Below, one piece after another: positions 6,651 through 6,840 of a DNA stretch of 6,840 nucleotides; position 1 is the first letter of the stretch; each line of letters starts with the position of its first letter. The DNA is from CAZIWJ01 sp964542855 (GTDB taxonomy: Bacteria; Bacteroidota; Bacteroidia; Cytophagales; Cyclobacteriaceae). The notes beneath the pieces were generated by a model. The model saw only the letters and a program-made list of their open reading frames with translations, did no database searches and was not told where the DNA came from. The position numbers and the translations under genes are program-made. The stretch is from assembly GCA_964542855.1 (NCBI GenBank), contig CAZIWJ010000202.1, positions 1-6,840 on the forward strand, read 5' to 3'.

Positions 6651-6755
6651 ATGATCCGAACTGAAATTCATTACCTCTTTACGGCTGTAATGTTCTTTAC
6701 CCGTATACCCTGTCCTTCGTAGACCGACCACAGTCCTCACTTTCTGAATAAATCC
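6651..6755 (+). pseudogene. cobS: cobS 5' fragment, adenosylcobinamide-GDP ribazoletransferase, broken
   Basis: CobS is an inner-membrane enzyme that joins adenosylcobinamide-GDP and alpha-ribazole phosphate in the last B12 step. The ATG is one base after the cobT stop. The first codons give EIHYLFTAVMFFTRIPCPS, the characteristic CobS N-terminus. TAG at 6720-6722 (codon 24) then takes the place of the usual Trp, and the frame continues with TDHSPHFLNKS, again matching the family. Beyond about 6755 the expected SSRYFPLVGW block is absent in all three plus-strand frames, so the gene appears deleted or replaced at that point. The rest of a protein of about 250 residues is not in the window. Both the nonsense codon and the loss of homology support a pseudogene. 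Confidence 0.85.
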
Positions 6756-6840
6756 CAATTGACTAAGGTGAAGTGCTGCACTTTACGTTATCGGAAGATC
6801 CGATATTTGATGTTATTTTTCAGATGCAATAGTTTACCCG
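6756..6840. other. Unassigned sequence replacing the expected cobS body
   Basis: These 85 bases do not encode CobS in any plus-strand frame I checked. One frame reads LHFTLSEDPIFDVIFQMQ before a stop, which I cannot assign. It may be the edge of a mobile element or of rearranged DNA continuing past the window. Confidence 0.4.
6789..6805. repeat. 7-bp perfect hairpin TATCGGA-AGA-TCCGATA
   Basis: The exact inverted repeat has a 3-base loop and is followed at 6820 by TTTTT on the plus strand, about 11 bases after the stem. That spacing is too long for a standard intrinsic terminator. It could be a terminal structure of an inserted element. Confidence 0.3.

Noticed and set aside
1..6840. CRISPR array, tRNA or rRNA
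   Set aside because: No regularly spaced repeats, cloverleaf-like segments with CCA ends, or rRNA-like sequence were seen on either strand.

Overview
The window looks like a vitamin B12 (cobalamin) uptake and salvage locus from a Bacteroidota bacterium. A Cytophagales-type organism related to Hymenobacteraceae or Adhaeribacter is my best guess, from protein style rather than any search. The B12 gene content, the signal-less BtuF-like protein, the DUF6580-type membrane protein, the SusC-age style TonB receptor sequence and the scarcity of Shine-Dalgarno sites all fit that phylum.

Layout. Positions 1-381 hold the 3' end of a decayed IS3-family transposase, and 382-523 hold nothing I recognise. 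From 5528 down to 524 runs a minus-strand operon: a cobalamin riboswitch (about 5528-5374), a long leader, btuB (TonB-dependent cobalamin receptor), a DUF6580/ECF-like membrane protein, a BtuF-like cobalamin-binding protein, cobU, and a DUF71/COG2102 PP-loop ATPase. These genes overlap by 8, 4 and 4 bases or are separated by 2 bases, so they form one translationally packed unit. Divergently on the plus strand lie cobT (5642-6649) and, one base later, the beginning of cobS (6651 on). Cobalamin or cobinamide would be taken up by BtuB, handed on by the middle proteins, and rebuilt into adenosylcobalamin by CobU (activation of cobinamide), CobT (activation of the lower base) and CobS (joining of the two halves).

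The striking point is that the locus is broken in a selective way. btuB, cobU, cobT and cobS each carry an in-frame stop codon in otherwise well conserved sequence (TGA in btuB; TAG in the other three). cobU also has a one-base shift at its start, and cobS loses recognisable homology after about 35 codons. The DUF6580, BtuF-like and DUF71 genes remain open. I read this as a B12 salvage locus in early decay, or as a degenerate second copy. Sequencing error and stop-codon readthrough are the alternatives to exclude.

The regulatory region between btuB and cobT is rich: a clear riboswitch with its B12 box, a hairpin that shares bases with the aptamer closing stem, a strong GGAGG site followed by an 18-codon ORF, and two neighbouring perfect inverted repeats. 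I see no tRNA, rRNA or CRISPR array.
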